DNA of 27,520 nt from Liolophura sinensis (GCF_032854445.1 NW_027018429.1:1-27520); one strand, 5' to 3'. Shown: positions 1 to 14,900, counted from the first letter of the stretch. Translations and numbers: made by a program. Notes: generated from the letters alone by a model not told the origin.

Positions 1-2139
1 TTTGTCTTCGACTTAGAAGTAAGACATTGGCTGGGTGAGTTAAATGGGCTTGCCCAAAGATTTGACGTCGTCTGGGCTACCGAAGGGCACATAACTTATA
101 ATGAAAAATTGAATATAGTAATGACCATTCGCGATTGTACATAGCTAATGTACCCGATTTAAAATAAGCAAAAAGACCAGGCAAAAATCCAAAAAGTGGA
201 AAAACTGTTCCAATGCTGCTGGTAAGAGGCTAATCCGACGTATTTTGTGACGAGAAATCGAATGGTGCAAACCGCGTTGCTCTCCCAATACTTTTGGCTG
301 TAGCCACAAATGAATAATCAATGATGTCAAGATCACGTGCCCAGCAACGGCTCTTACTCCATGGAAACCAAGGAAATTTTCAATTTTTCAACAGGCTGGA
401 GATGCCTGGCCCAATTGCGCATCCTTTGGCACCTTATTGATGTGGGTCAGTGTTCAATTGTACTTTTTACAGCGGATTGTATCAAGTACCTTGTGTTTTT
501 TTTATATACAAATGGTGTGGTTTTTTCTACATGTAGATAAAGACATTGAGTTTGTCTTCGATTTAGAAGTAAGACATTTGCTGGGTGAGTTAAATGGGCT
601 TGGCCCAAAGATTTGACGTCGTCTGGGCTACCGAAGGGCACATAACTTATAATGAAATGTTGAATATAGTAATGACCAGTCGCGATTGTACATAGTTAAT
701 GTAGCCGATTTCAATTCGCAAAAAGACCAGGCAAAAATCCAAAAGTAGAAAAACTGTTCCAATGCTGCTGGTAAGAGGCTAATCCGACGTATTTTGTGAC
801 GAGAAATCGAATGGTGCAAACCGCGTTGCTCTCCGACCAATACTTTTGGCTGTAGCCACAAATGAATAATCAATGATGTCAAGATCACGTGCCCAGCAAC
901 GGCTCTTACTCCATGGAAACCAAGGAAATTTGCAATTTTTCAACAGCTGGAGATGCCTGGCCCAATTGCGCATCCTTTGGCACCTTATTGATGTGGGTCA
1001 GTGTTCAATTGTACTTTTTACAGCGGATTGTATCAAGTACCTTGTGTTTTTTTTATATACAAATGGTGTGGTTTTTCTACATGTAGATAAAGACATTGAG
1101 ATTGTCTTCGACTTAGAAGTAAGACATTTGTTGGGTGAGTTAAATGGGGCTTGGCCCAAAGATTTGACGTCGTCTGGGCTACCGAAGGGCACATAACTTA
1201 TAATGAAATGTTGAATATAGTAATGACCAGTCGCGATTGTACATAGTTAATGTAGCCGATTTCAATTAGCAAAAAGACCAGGCAAAAATCCAAAAGTGGA
1301 AAAAACTGTTCCAATGCTGCTGGTAAGAGGCTAATCCGACGTATTTTGTGACGAGAAATCGAATGGTGCAAAACCGCGTTGCTCTCCGACCAATACTTTT
1401 GGCTGTAGCCACAAATGAATAATCAATGATGTCAAGATCACGTGCCCAGCAACGGCTCTTACTCCATGGAAACCAAGGAAATTTGCAATTTTTCAACAGC
1501 TGGAGATGCCTGGCCCAATTGCGCATCCTTTGGCACCTATGATGTGGGTCAGTGTTCAATTGTACTTTTTACAGCGGATTGTATCAAGTACCTTTGTGTT
1601 TTTTTTATATACAAATGTGTGGTTTTTCTACATGTAGATAAAGACATTGAGTTTGTCTTCGACTTAGAAGTAAGACATTTGCTGGGTGAGTTAAATGGGC
1701 TTGGCCCAAAGATTTGACGTCGTCTGGGCTATCGAAGGGCACATAACTTATAATGAAAAGTTGAATATAGTAATGACCAGTCGCGATTGTACATAGTTAA
1801 TGTAGCCGATTTCAATTCGCAAAAAGACCAGGCAAAAATCCAAAAGTAGAAAAACTGTTCCAATGCTGCTGGTAAGAGACTAATCCGACGTATTTTGTGA
1901 CGAGAAATCGAATGGTGCAAACCGCGTTGCTCTCCGACCAATACTTTTGGCTGTAGCCACAAATGAATAATCAATGATGTCAAGATCACGTGCCCAGCAA
2001 CGGCTCTTACTCCATGGAAACCAAGGAAATTTGCAATTTTTCAACAGCTGGAGATGCCTGGCCCAATTGCGCATCCTTTGGCACCTTATTGATGTGGGTC
2101 AGTGTTCAATTGTACTTTTTACAGCGGATTGTATCAAGT

Positions 2140-5100
2140 ACCTTTTGTTTTTTTATATACAAATGGTGTGGTTTTTCTACATGTAGATAAAGACATTGAG
2201 TTTGTCTTCGATTTACAAGTAAGACATTTGCTGGGTGAGTTAAATGGGCTTGGCCCAAAGATTTGACGTCGTCTGGGCTACCGAAGGGCACATAACTTAT
2301 AATGAAAAGTTGAATATAGTAATGACCAGTCGCGAGTGTACATAGTTAATGTAGCCGAATTCAATTAGCAAAAAGACCAGGCAAAAATCCAAAAGTAGAA
2401 AAACTGTTCCAATGCTGCTGGTAAGAGGCTAATCCGACGTATTTTGTGACGAGAAATCGAATGGTGCAAACCGCGTTGCTCTCCGACCAATACTTTTGGC
2501 TGTAGCCACAAATGAATAATTAATGATGTCAAAATCACGTGCCCAGCAACGGCTCTTAATCCATGGAAACCATAGAAATTTGCAATTTTTCAACAGCTGG
2601 AGATGCCTGGCCCAATTGCGCATCCTTTGGCACCTTATTGATGTGGGTCAGTGTTCAATTGTACTTTTTACAGCGGATTGTATCAAGTACCTTGTGTTTT
2701 TTTTATATACAAATGGTGTGGTTTTTCTACATGTAGATAAAGACATTGAGTTTGTCTTCGATTTAGAAGTAAGACATTTGCTGGGTGAGTTAAATGGGCT
2801 TGGCCCAAAGATTTGACGTCGTCTGGGCTACCGAAGGGCACATAACTCATAATGAAAAGTTGAATATAGTAATGACCAGTCGCGATTGTACATAGTTAAT
2901 GTAGCCGATTTCAATTCGCAAAAAGACCAGGCAAAAATCCAAAAGTAGAAAAACTGTTCCAATGCTGCTGGTAAGAGGCTAATCCGACGTATTTTGTGAC
3001 GAGAAATCGAATGGTGCAAACCGCGTTGCTCTCCGACCAATACTTTTGGCTGTAGCCACAAATGAATAATCAATGATGTCAAGATCACGTGCCCAGCAAC
3101 GGCTCTTACTCCATGGAAACCAAGGAAATTTGCAATTTTTCAACAGCTGGAGATGCCTGGCCCAATTGCGCATCCTTTGGCACCTTATTGATGTGGGTCA
3201 GTGTTCAATTGTACTTTTTACAGCGGATTGTATCAAGTACCTTGTGTTTTTTTTATATACAAATGGTGTGGTTTTTCTACATGTAGATAAAGACATTGAG
3301 TTTGTCTTCGACTTAGAAGTAAGACATTTGCTGGGTGAGTTAAATGGGCTTGGCCCAAAGATTTGACGTCGTCTGGGCTACCGAAGGGCACAGAACTTAT
3401 AATGAAATGTTGAATATAGTAATGACCAGTCGCGATTGTACATAGTTAATGTAGCCGATTTCAATTAGCAAAATGACCAGGCAAAAATCCAAAAGTGGAA
3501 AAACTGTTCCAATGCTGCTGGTAAGAGGCTAATCCGACGTATTTTGTGACGAGAAATCGAATGGTGCAAACCGCGTTGCTCTCCGACCAATACTTTTGGC
3601 TGTAGCCACAAATGAATAATCAATGATGTCAAGATCACGTGCCCAGCAACGGCTCTTACTCCATGGAAACCAAGGAAATTTGCAATTTTTCAACAGCTGG
3701 AGATGCCTGGCCCAATTGCGCATCCTTTGGCACCTTATTGATGTGGGTCAGTGTTCAATTGTACTTTTTACAGCGGATTGTATCAAGTACCTTGTGTTTT
3801 TTTATATACAAATGGTGTGGTTTTTCTACATGTAGATAAAGACATTGAGTTTGTCTTCGACTTAGAAGTAAGACATTTGCTGGGTGAGTTAAATGGGCTT
3901 GGCCCAAAGATTTGACGTCGTCTGGGCTACCGAAGGGCACATAACTTATAATGAAAAATTGAATATAGTAATGACCATTCGCGATTGTACATAGCTAATG
4001 TACCCGATTTAAAATAAGCAAAAAGACCAGGCAAAAATCCAAAAGTGGAAAAACTGTTCCAATGCTGCTGGTAAGAGGCTAATCCGACGTATTTTGTGAC
4101 GAGAAATCGAATGGTGCAAACCGCGTTGCTCTCCGACCAATACTTTTGGCTGTAGCCACAAATGAATAATCAATGATGTCAAGATCACGTGCCCAGCAAC
4201 GGCTCTTACTCCATGGAAACCAAGGAAATTTTCAATTTTTCAACAGCTGGAGATGCCTGGCCCAATTGCGCATCCTTTGGCACCTTATTGATGTGGGTCA
4301 GTGTTCAATTGTACTTTTTACAGTGGATTGTATCAAGTACCTTGTGTTTTTTTTATATACAAATGGTGTGGTTTTTCTACATGTAGATAAAGACATTGAG
4401 TTTGTCTTCGATTTAGAAGTAAGACATTTGCTGGGTGAGTTAAATGGGCTTGGCCCAAAGATTTGACGTCGTCTGGGCTACCGAAGGGCACATAACTTAT
4501 AATGAAATGTTGAATATAGTAATGACCAGTCGCGATTGTACATAGTTAATGTAGCCGATTTCAATTCGCAAAAAGACCAGGCAAAAATCCAAAAGTAGAA
4601 AAACTGTTCCAATGCTGCTGGTAAGAGGCTAATCCGACGTATTTTGTGACGAGAAATCGAATGGTGCAAACCGCGTTGCTCTCCGACCAATACTTTTGGC
4701 TGTAGCCACAAATGAATAATCAATGATGTCAAGATCACGTGCCCAGCAACGGCTCTTACTCCATGGAAACCAAGGAAATTTGCAATTTTTCAACAGCTGG
4801 AGATGCCTGGCCCAATTGCGCATCCTTTGGCACCTTATTGATGTGGGTCAGTGTTCAATTGTACTTTTTACAGCGGATTGTATCAAGTACCTTGTGTTTT
4901 TTTTATATACAAATGGTGTGGTTTTTCTACATGTAGATAAAGACATTGAGTTTGTCTTCGACTTAGAAGTAAGACATTTGCTGGGTGAGTTAAATGGGCT
5001 TGGCCCAAAGATTTGACGTCGTCTGGGCTACCGAAGGGCACATAACTTATAATGAAATGTTGAATATAGTAATGACCAATCGCGATTGTACATAGTTAAT

Positions 5101-5690
5101 GTAGCCGATTTCAATTAGCAAAATGACCAGGCAAAAATCCAAAAGTGGAAAAACTGTTCCAATGCTGCTGGTAAGAGACTAATCCGACGTATTTTGTGAC
5201 GAGAAATCGAATGGTGCAAACCGCGTTGCTCTCCGACCAATACTTTTGGCTGTAGCCACAAATGAATAATCAATGATGTCAAGATCACGTGCCCAGCAAC
5301 GGCTCTTACTCCATGGAAACCAAGGAAATTTGCAATTTTTCAACAGCTGGAGATGCCTGGCCCAATTGCGCATCCTTTGGCACCTTATTGATGTGGGTCA
5401 GTGTTCAATTGTACTTTTTACAGCGGATTGTATCAAGTACCTTTTGTTTTTTTTATATACAAATGGTGTGGTTTTTCTACATGTAGATAAAGACATTGAG
5501 TTTGTCTTCGACTTAGAAGTAAGACATTTGCTGGGTGAGTTAAATGGGCTTGGCCCAAAGATTTGACGTCGTCTGGGCTACCGAAGGGCACATAACTTAT
5601 AATGAAAAATTGAATATAGTAATGACCATTCGCGATTGTACATAGCTAATGTACCCGATTTAAAATAAGCAAAAAGACCAGGCAAAAATC
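2140..5690. repeat. Higher-order repeat block A1 (pairs with 8190-11740)
   Basis: This run of about 6.5 monomers shares its order of diagnostic variants with the block about 6051 bp to the right (11 monomers). Shared marks include GATTTACAAG (2210 and 8263), CGCGAGTGTA (about 2331 and 8382), the AATGATGTCAAAATC, CTTAATCC and CCATAGAAAT set (2523 and 8574), CACAGAACTT (3390 and 9441), and the CATTCGCG/ACCCGATTTAAAATAAGC subtype (about 3965 and 10017, then 5625 and 11677). About ten mismatches were seen between the two blocks. The left limit is near 2030-2140, where the marks stop agreeing. The right limit is near 5690, where AGACCAGG faces AACAAGG in the partner. Limits were read by eye. Confidence 0.75.
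3073..3622 (+). repeat. Representative satellite monomer (550 bp)
   Basis: This copy is close to the majority sequence and serves as a map of the unit. It holds a CACGTG palindrome (E-box type) at 3086-3091, and a T run leading into TATATA at 3254-3259. A perfect ten-base palindrome CTACATGTAG lies at 3277-3286. At 3304-3325 an imperfect hairpin pairs GTCTT with AAGAC and, inside it, ACTT with AAGT. A perfect hairpin with five-base stems lies at 3345-3357 (TGGGC / loop TTG / GCCCA). TGACGTCG, one base from a CRE palindrome, lies at 3364-3371. These motifs recur in most monomers. They are plain sequence observations; whether any protein binds them or an RNA folds from them is unknown. The T run before TATATA varies from copy to copy, usually 7 to 9 bases. 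Confidence 0.9.
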
Positions 5691-8189
5691 CAAAAGTGGA
5701 AAAACTGTTCCAATGCTGCTGGTAAGAGACTAATCCGACGTATTTTGTGACGAGAAATCGAATGGTGCAAACCGCGTTGCTCTCCGACCAATACTTTTGG
5801 CTGTAGCCACAAATGAATAATCAATGATGTCAAGATCACGTGCCCAGCAACGGCTCTTACTCCATGGAAACCAAGGAAATTTGCAATTTTTCAACAGCTG
5901 GAGATGCCTGGCCCAATTGCGCATCCTTTGGCACCTTATTGATGTGGGTCAGTGTTTAATTGTACTTTTTACAGCGGATTGTATCAAGTACCTTGTGTTT
6001 TTTTTATATACAAATGGTGTGGTTTTTCTACATGTAGATAAAGACATTGAGATTGTCTTCGACTTAGAAGTAAGACATTTGTTGGGTGAGTTAAATGGGC
6101 TTGGCCCAAAGATTTGACGTCGTCTGGGCTACCGAAGGGCACATAACTTATAATGAAATGTTGAATATAGTAATGACCAGTCGCGATTGTACATAGTTAA
6201 TGTAGCCGATTTCAATTAGCAAAAAGACCAGGCAAAAATCCAAAAGTGGAAAAACTGTTCCAATGCTGCTGGTAAGAGGCTAATCCGACGTATTTTGTGA
6301 CGAGAAATCGAATGGTGCAAACCGCGTTGCTCTCCGACCAATACTTTTGGCTGTAGCCACAAATGAATAATCAATGATGTCAAGATCACGTGCCCAGCAA
6401 CGGCTCTTACTCCATGGAAACCAAGGAAATTTGCAATTTTTCAACAGCTGGAGATGCCTGGCCCAATTGCGCATCCTTTGGCACCTTATTGATGTGGGTC
6501 AGTGTTCAATTGTACTTTTTACAGCGGATTGTATCAAGTACCTTGTGTTTTTTTTATATACAAATGGTGTGGTTTTTCTACATGTAGATAAAGACATTGA
6601 GTTTGTCTTCGACTTAGAAGTAAGACATTTGCTGGGTGAGTTAAATGGGCTTGGCCCAAAGATTTGACGTCGTCTGGGCTATCGAAGGGCACATAACTTA
6701 TAATGAAAAGTTGAATATAGTAATGACCAGTCGCGAGTGTACATAGTTAATGTAGCCGATTTCAATTAGCAAAATGACCAGGCAAAAATCCAAAAGTGGA
6801 AAAACTGTTCCAATGCTGCTGGTAAGAGGCTAATCCGACGTATTTTGTGACGAGAAATCGAATGGTGCAAACCGCGTTGCTCTCCGACCAATACTGTTGG
6901 CTGTAGCCACAAATGAATAATCAATGATGTCAAGATCACGTGCCCAGCAACGGCTCTTACTCCATGGAAACCAAGGAAATTTGCAATTTTTCAACAGCTG
7001 GAGATGCCTGGCTCAGTTGCGCATCCTTTGGCACCTTATTGATGTGGGTCAGTGTTCAATTGTACTTTTTACAGCGGATTGTATCAAGTACCTTTTGTTT
7101 TTTTTATATACAAATGGTGTGGTTTTTCTACATGTAGATAAAGACATTGAGTTTGTCTTCGACTTAGAAGTAAGACATTTGCTGGGTGAGTTAAATGGGC
7201 TTGGCCCAAAGATTTGACGTCGTCTGGGCTACCGAAGGGCACATAACTTATAATGAAAAGTTGAATATAGTAATGACCAGTCGCGATTGTACATAGTTAA
7301 TGTAGCCGATTTCAATTCGCAAAAAGACCAGGCAAAAATCCAAAAGTGGAAAAACTGTTCCAATGCTGCTGGTAAGAGGCTAATCCGACGTATTTTGTGA
7401 CGAGAAATCGAATGGTGCAAACCGCGTTGCTCTCCGACCAATACTTTTGGCTGTAGCCACAAATGAATAATCAATGATGTCAAGATCACGTGCCCAGCAA
7501 CGGCTCTTACTCCATGGAAACCAAGGAAATTTGCAATTTTTCAACAGCTGGAGATGCCTGGCCCAATTGCGCATCCTTTGGCACCTTATTGATGTGGGTC
7601 AGTGTTCAATTGTACTTTTTACAGCGGATTGTATCAAGTACCTTGTGTTTTTTTTATATACAAATGGTGTGGTTTTTCTACATGTAGATAAAGACATTAA
7701 GTTTGTCTTCGACTTAGAAGTAAGACATTTGTTGGGTGAGTTAAATGGGCTTGACCCAAAGATTTGACGTCGTCTGGGCTACCGAAGGGCACATAACTTA
7801 TAATGAAAAGTTGAATATAGTAATGACCAGTCGCGATTGTACATAGTTAATGTATCCGATTTCAATTAGCAAAATGACCAGGCAAAAATCCAAAAGTGGA
7901 AAAACTGTTCCAATGCTGCTGGTAAGAGGCTAATCCGACGTATTTTGTGACGAGAAATCGAATGGTGCAAACCGCGTTGCTCTCCGACCAATACTTTTGG
8001 CTGTAGCCACAAATGAATAATTAATGATGTCAAAATCACGTGCCCAGCAACGGCTCTTACTCCATGGAAACCATAGAAATTTGCAATTTTTCAACAGCTG
8101 GAGATGCCTGGCCCAATTGCGCATCCTTTGGCACCTTATTGATGTGGGTCAGTGTTCAATTGTACTTTTTACAGCGGATTGTATCAAGT

Positions 8190-11100
8190 ACCTTTTGTTT
8201 TTTTTATATACAAATGGTGTGGTTTTTCTACATGTAGATAAAGACATTGAGTTTGTCTTCGATTTACAAGTAAGACATTTGCTGGGTGAGTTAAATGGGC
8301 TTGGCCCAAAGATTTGACGTCGTCTGGGCTACCGAAGGGCACATAACTTATAATGAAAAGTTGAATATAGTAATGACCAGTCGCGAGTGTACATAGTTAA
8401 TGTAGCCGAATTCAATTAGCAAAAAGATCAGGCAAAAATCCAAAAGTAGAAAAACTGTTCCAATGCTGCTGGTAAGAGGCTAATCCGACGTATTTTGTGA
8501 CGAGAAATCGAATGGTGCAAACCGCGTTGCTCTCCGACCAATACTTTTGGCTGTAGCCACAAATGAATAATTAATGATGTCAAAATCACGTGCCCAGCAA
8601 CGGCTCTTAATCCATGGAAACCATAGAAATTTGCAATTTTTCAACAGCTGGAGATGCCTGGCCCAATTGCGCATCCTTTGGCACCTTATTGATGTGGGTC
8701 AGTGTTCAATTGTACTTTTTACAGCGGATTGTATCAAGTACCTTGTGTTTTTCTTATATACAAATGGTGTGGTTTTTCTACATGTAGATAAAGACATTGA
8801 GTTTGTCTTCGATTTAGAAGTAAGACATTTGCTGGGTGAGTTAAATGGGCTTGGCCCAAAGATTTGACGTCGTCTGGGCTACCGAAGGGCACATAACTTA
8901 TAATGAAAAGTTGAATATAGTAATGACCAGTCGCGATTGTACATAGTTAATGTAGCCGATTTCAATTCGCAAAAAGACCAGGCAAAAATCCAAAAGTAGA
9001 AAAACTGTTCCAATGCTGCTGGTAAGAGGCTAATCCGACGTATTTTGTGACGAGAAATCGAATGGTGCAAACCGCGTTGCTCTCCGACCAATACTTTTGG
9101 CTGTAGCCACAAATGAATAATCAATGATGTCAAGATCACGTGCCCAGCAACGGCTCTTACTCCATGGAAACCAAGGAAATTTGCAATTTTTCAACAGCTG
9201 GAGATGCCTGGCCCAATTGCGCATCCTTTGGCACCTTATTGATGTGGGTCAGTGTTCAATTGTACTTTTTACAGCGGATTGTATCAAGTACCTTGTGTTT
9301 TTTTTATATACAAATGGTGTGGTTTTTCTACATGTAGATAAAGACATTGAGTTTGTCTTCGACTTAGAAGTAAGACATTTGCTGGGTGAGTTAAATGGGC
9401 TTGGCCCAAAGATTTGACGTCGTCTGGGCTACCGAAGGGCACAGAACTTATAATGAAATGTTGAATATAGTAATGACCAGTCGCGATTGTACATAGTTAA
9501 TGTAGCCGATTTCAATTAGCAAAATGACCAGGCAAAAATCCAAAAGTGGAAAAACTGTTCCAATGCTGCTGGTAAGAGACTAATCCGACGTATTTTGTGA
9601 CGAGAAATCGAATGGTGCAAACCGCGTTGCTCTCCGACCAATACTTTTGGCTGTAGCCACAAATGAATAATCAATGATGTCAAGATCACGTGCCCAGCAA
9701 CGGCTCTTACTCCATGGAAACCAAGGAAATTTGCAATTTTTCAACAGCTGGAGATGCCTGGCCCAATTGCGCATCCTTTGGCACCTTATTGATGTGGGTC
9801 AGTGTTCAATTGTACTTTTTACAGCGGATTGTATCAAGTACCTTGTGTTTTTTTTATATACAAATGGTGTGGTTTTTCTACATGTAGATAAAGACATTGA
9901 GTTTGTCTTCGACTTAGAAGTAAGACATTTGCTGGGTGAGTTAAATGGGCTTGGCCCAAAGATTTGACGTCGTCTGGGCTACCGAAGGGCACATAACTTA
10001 TAATGAAAAATTGAATATAGTAATGACCATTCGCGATTGTACATAGCTAATGTACCCGATTTAAAATAAGCAAAAAGACCAGGCAAAAATCCAAAAGTGG
10101 AAAAACTGTTCCAATGCTGCTGGTAAGAGGCTAATCCGACGTATTTTGTGACGAGAAATCGAATGGTGCAAACCGCGTTGCTCTCCGACCAATACTTTTG
10201 GCTGTAGCCACAAATGAATAATCAATGATGTCAAGATCACGTGCCCAGCAACGGCTCTTACTCCATGGAAACCAAGGAAATTTGCAATTTTTCAACAGCT
10301 GGAGATGCCTGGCCCAATTGCGCATCCTTTGGCACCTTATTGATGTGGGTCAGTGTTCAATTGTACTTTTTACAGCGGATTGTATCAAGTACCTTGTGTT
10401 TTTTTTATATACAAATGGTGTGGTTTTTCTACATGTAGATAAAGACATTGAGTTTGTCTTCGATTTAGAAGTAAGACATTTGCTGGGTGAGTTAAATGGG
10501 CTTGGCCCAAAGATTTGACGTCGTCTGGGCTACCGAAGGGCACATAACTTATAATGAAATGTTGAATATAGTAATGACCAGTCGCGATTGTACATAGTTA
10601 ATGTAGCCGATTTCAATTCGCAAAAAGACCAGGCAAAAATCCAAAAGTAGAAAAACTGTTCCAATGCTGCTGGTAAGAGGCTAATCCGACGTATTTTGTG
10701 ACGAGAAATCGAATGGTGCAAACCGCGTTGCTCTCCGACCAATACTTTTGGCTGTAGCCACAAATGAATAATCAATGATGTCAAGATCACGTGCCCAGCA
10801 ACGGCTCTTACTCCATGGAAACCAAGGAAATTTGCAATTTTTCAACAGCTGGAGATGCCTGGCCCAATTGCGCATCCTTTGGCACCTTATTGATGTGGGT
10901 CAGTGTTCAATTGTACTTTTTACAGCGGATTGTATCAAGTACCTTGTGTTTTTTTTATATACAAATGGTGTGGTTTTTCTACATGTAGATAAAGACATTG
11001 AGTTTGTCTTCGACTTAGAAGTAAGACATTTGCTGGGTGAGTTAAATGGGCTTGGCCCAAAGATTTGACGTCGTCTGGGCTACCGAAGGGCACATAACTT

Positions 11101-11740
11101 ATAATGAAATGTTGAATATAGTAATGACCAGTCGCGATTGTACATAGTTAATGTAGCCGATTTCAATTAGCAAAATGACCAGGCAAAAATCCAAAAGTGG
11201 AAAAAACTGTTCCAATGCTGCTGGTAAGAGACTAATCCGACGTATTTTGTGACGAGAAATCGAATGGTGCAAACCGCGTTGCTCTCCGACCAATACTTTT
11301 GGCTGTAGCCACAAATGAATAATCAATGATGTCAAGATCACGTGCCCAGCAACGGCTCTTACTCCATGGAAACCAAGGAAATTTGCAATTTTTCAACAGC
11401 TGGAGATGCCTGGCCCAATTGCGCATCCTTTGGCACCTTATTGATGTGGGTCAGTGTTCAATTGTACTTTTTACAGCGGATTGTATCAAGTACCTTGTGT
11501 TTTTTTTATATACAAATGGTGTGGTTTTTCTACATGTAGATAAAGACATTGAGTTTGTCTTCGACTTAGAAGTAAGACATTTGCTGGGTGAGTTAAATGG
11601 GCTTGGCCCAAAGATTTGACGTCGTCTGGGCTACCGAAGGGCACATAACTTATAATGAAAAATTGAATATAGTAATGACCATTCGCGATTGTACATAGCT
11701 AATGTACCCGATTTAAAATAAGCAAAAAAACAAGGCAAAA
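8190..11740. repeat. Higher-order repeat block A2 (copy of 2140-5690)
   Basis: This is the right-hand member of the first 11-monomer block pair. It carries the same variant order as 2140-5690, with a few private changes: a C in the T run near 8754, AGATCAGG near 8426, a G instead of T in ATTTGCAA near 10281, and CTTGTG instead of CTTTTG near 11495. The pattern fits duplication of a multi-monomer segment by unequal exchange followed by light divergence. The offset equals 11 monomers, as in the second block pair. Confidence 0.75.
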
Positions 11741-11959
11741 ATCCAAAAGTAGAAAAACTGTTCCAATGCTGCTGGTAAGAGGCTAATCCGACGTATTTTG
11801 TGACGAGAAATCGAATGGTGCAAACCGCGTTGCTCTCCGACCAATACTTTTGGCTGTAGCCACAAATGAATAATCAATGATGTCAAGATCACGTGCCCAG
11901 CAACGGCTCTTACTCCATGGAAACCAAGGAAATTTGCAATTTTTCAACAGCTGGAGATG

Positions 11960-14900
11960 CCTGGCGCAATTGCGCATCCTTTGGCACCTTATTGATGTGG
12001 GTCAGTGTTCAATTGTACTTTTTACAGCGGATTGTATCAAGTACCTTGTGTTTTTTTTATATACAAATGGTGTGGTTTTTTCTACATGTAGATAAAGACA
12101 TTGAGTTTGTCTTCGACTTAGAAGTAAGACATTTGCTGGGTGAGTTAAATGGGCTTGGCCCAAAGATTTGACGTCGTCTGGGCTACCGAAGGGCACATAA
12201 CTTATAATGAAAAGTTGAATATAGTAATGACCAGTCGCGATTGTACATAGTTAATGTAGCCGATTTCAATTCGCAAAAAGACAGGCAAAAATCCAAAAGT
12301 AGAAAAACTGTTCCAATGCTGCTGGTAAGAGGCTAATCCGACGTATTTTGTGACGAGAAATCGAAATGGTGCAAACCGCGTTGCTCTCCGACCAATACTT
12401 TTGGCTGTAGCCACAAATGAATAATCAATGATGTCAAGATCACGTGCCCAGCAACGGCTCTTACTCATGGAAACCAAGGAAATTTGCAATTTTTCAACAG
12501 CTGGAGATGCCTGGCCCAATTGCGCATCCTTTGGCACCTTATTGATGTGGGTCAGTGTTCAATTGTACTTTTTACAGCGGATTGTATCAAGTACCTTTTG
12601 TTTTTTTTTACATACAAATGGTGTGGTTTTTCTACATGTAGATAAAGACATTGAGTTTGTCTTCGACTTAGAAGTAAGACATTTGTTGGGTGAGTTAAAT
12701 GGGCTTGGCCCAAAGATTTGACGTCGTCTGGGCTACCGAAGGGCACATAACTTATAATGAAAAGTTGAATATAGTAATGACCAGTCGCGATTGTACATAG
12801 TTAATGTAGCCGATTTCAATTCGCAAAAAGACCAGGCAAAAATCCAAAAGTGGAAAAACTGTTCCAATGCTGCTGGTAAGAGGCTAATCCGACGTATTTT
12901 GTGACGAGAAATCGAATGGTGCAAACCGCGTTGCTCTCCGACCATACTTTTGGCTGTATCCACAAATGAATAATCAATGATGTCAAGATCACGTGCCCAG
13001 CAACGGCTCTTACTCCATGGAAACCAAGGAAATTTGCAATTTTTCAACAGCTGGAGATGCCTGGCCCAATTGCGCATCCTTTGGCACCTTATTGATGTGG
13101 GTCAGTGTTCAATTGTACTTTTTACAGCGGGTTGTATCAAGTACCTTTTGTTTTTTTACATACAAATGGTGTGGTTTTTCTACATGTAGATAAAGACATT
13201 GAGTTTGTCTTCGACTTAGAAGTAAGACATTTGTTGGGTGAGTTAAATGGGCTTGGCCCAAAGATTTGACGTCGTCTGGGCTACCGAAGGGCACAGAACT
13301 TATAATGAAATGTTGAATATAGTAATGACCAGTCGCGATTGTACATAGTTAATGTAGCCGATTTCAATTAGCAAAATGACCAGGCAAAAGTCCAAAAGTG
13401 GAAAAACTGTTCCAATGCTGCTGGTAAGAGGCTAATCCGACGTATTTTGTGACGAGAAATCGAATGGTGCAAACCGCGTTGCTCTCCGACCAATACTTTT
13501 GGCTGTAGCCACAAATGAATAATCAATGATGTCAAGATCACGTGCCCAGCAACGGCTCTTACTCCATGGAAACCAAAGAAATTTGCAATTTTTCAACAGC
13601 TGGAGATGCCTGGCCCATTGCGCATCCTTTGGCACCTTATTGATGTGGGTCAGTGTTCAATTGTACTTTTTACAGCGGATTGTATCAAGTACCTTTTGTT
13701 TTTTTTTATATACAAATGGTGTGGTTTTTTCTACATGTAGATAAAGACATTGAGTTTGTCTTCGACTTAGAAGTAAGACATTTGCTGGGTGAGTTAAATG
13801 GGCTTGGCCCAAAGATTTGACGTCGTCTGGGCTACCGAAGGGCACATAACTTATATGAAAAGTTGAATATAGTAATGACCAGTCGCGATTGTACATAGTT
13901 AATGTAGCCGATTTCAATTCGCAAAAAGACCAGGCAAAAATCCAAAAGTGGAAAAACTGTTCCAATGCTGCTGGTAAGAGGCTAATCCGACGTATTTTGT
14001 GACGAGAAATCGAATGGTGCAAACCGCGTTGCTCTCCGACCAATACTTTTGGCTGTAGCCACAAATGAATAATCAATGATGTCAAGATCACGTGCCCAGC
14101 AACGGCTCTTACTCCATGGAAACCAAGGAAATTTGCAATTTTTCAACAGCTGGAGATGCCTGGCCCAATTGCGCATCCTTTGGCACCTTATTGATGTGGG
14201 TCAGTGTTCAATTGTACTTTTTACAGCGGATTGTATCAAGTACCTTGTGTTTTTTTTATATACAAATGGTGTGGTTTTTCTACATGTAGATAAAGACATT
14301 AAGTTTGTCTTCGACTTAGAAGTAAGACATTTGTTGGGTGAGTTAAATGGGCTTGACCCAAAGATTTGACGTCGTCTGGGCTACCGAAGGGCACATAACT
14401 TATAATGAAAAGTTGAATATAGTAATGACCAGTCGCGATTGTACATAGTTAATGTAGCCGATTTCAATTAGCAAAATGACCAGGCAAAAATCCAAAAGTG
14501 GAAAAACTGTTCCAATGCTGCTGGTAAGAGGCTAATCCGACGTATTTTGTGACGAGAAATCGAATGGTGCAAACCGCGTTGCTCTCCGACCAATCCTTTG
14601 GCTGTAGCCACAAATGAATAATCAATGATGTCAAGATCACGTGCCCAGCAACGGCTCTTACTCCATGGAAACCAAGGAAATTTGCAATTTTTCAACAGCT
14701 GGAGATGCCTGGCCCAATTGCGCATCCTTTGGCACCTTATTGATGTGGGTCAGTGTTTAATTGTACTTTTTACAGCGGGTTGTATCAAGTACCTTGTGTT
14801 TTTTTTATATACAAATGGTGTGGTTTTTCTACATGTAGATAAAGACATTGAGTTTGTCTTCGACTTAGAATTAAGACATTTGCTGGGTGAGTTAAATGGG

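Noticed and set aside
2523-2816. 97-codon plus-strand frame in the monomer as a gene family
   Set aside because: The frame overlaps other frames on both strands, varies mostly at amino-acid-changing positions, is broken by T-run changes, and matches no domain I know.
2828-3173. Minus-strand frames of 64 and 86 codons in each monomer
   Set aside because: They overlap each other and the plus-strand frames, show the same lack of constraint, and fuse or break with single-base indels (for example at 12733-13077 and 13657-14091).
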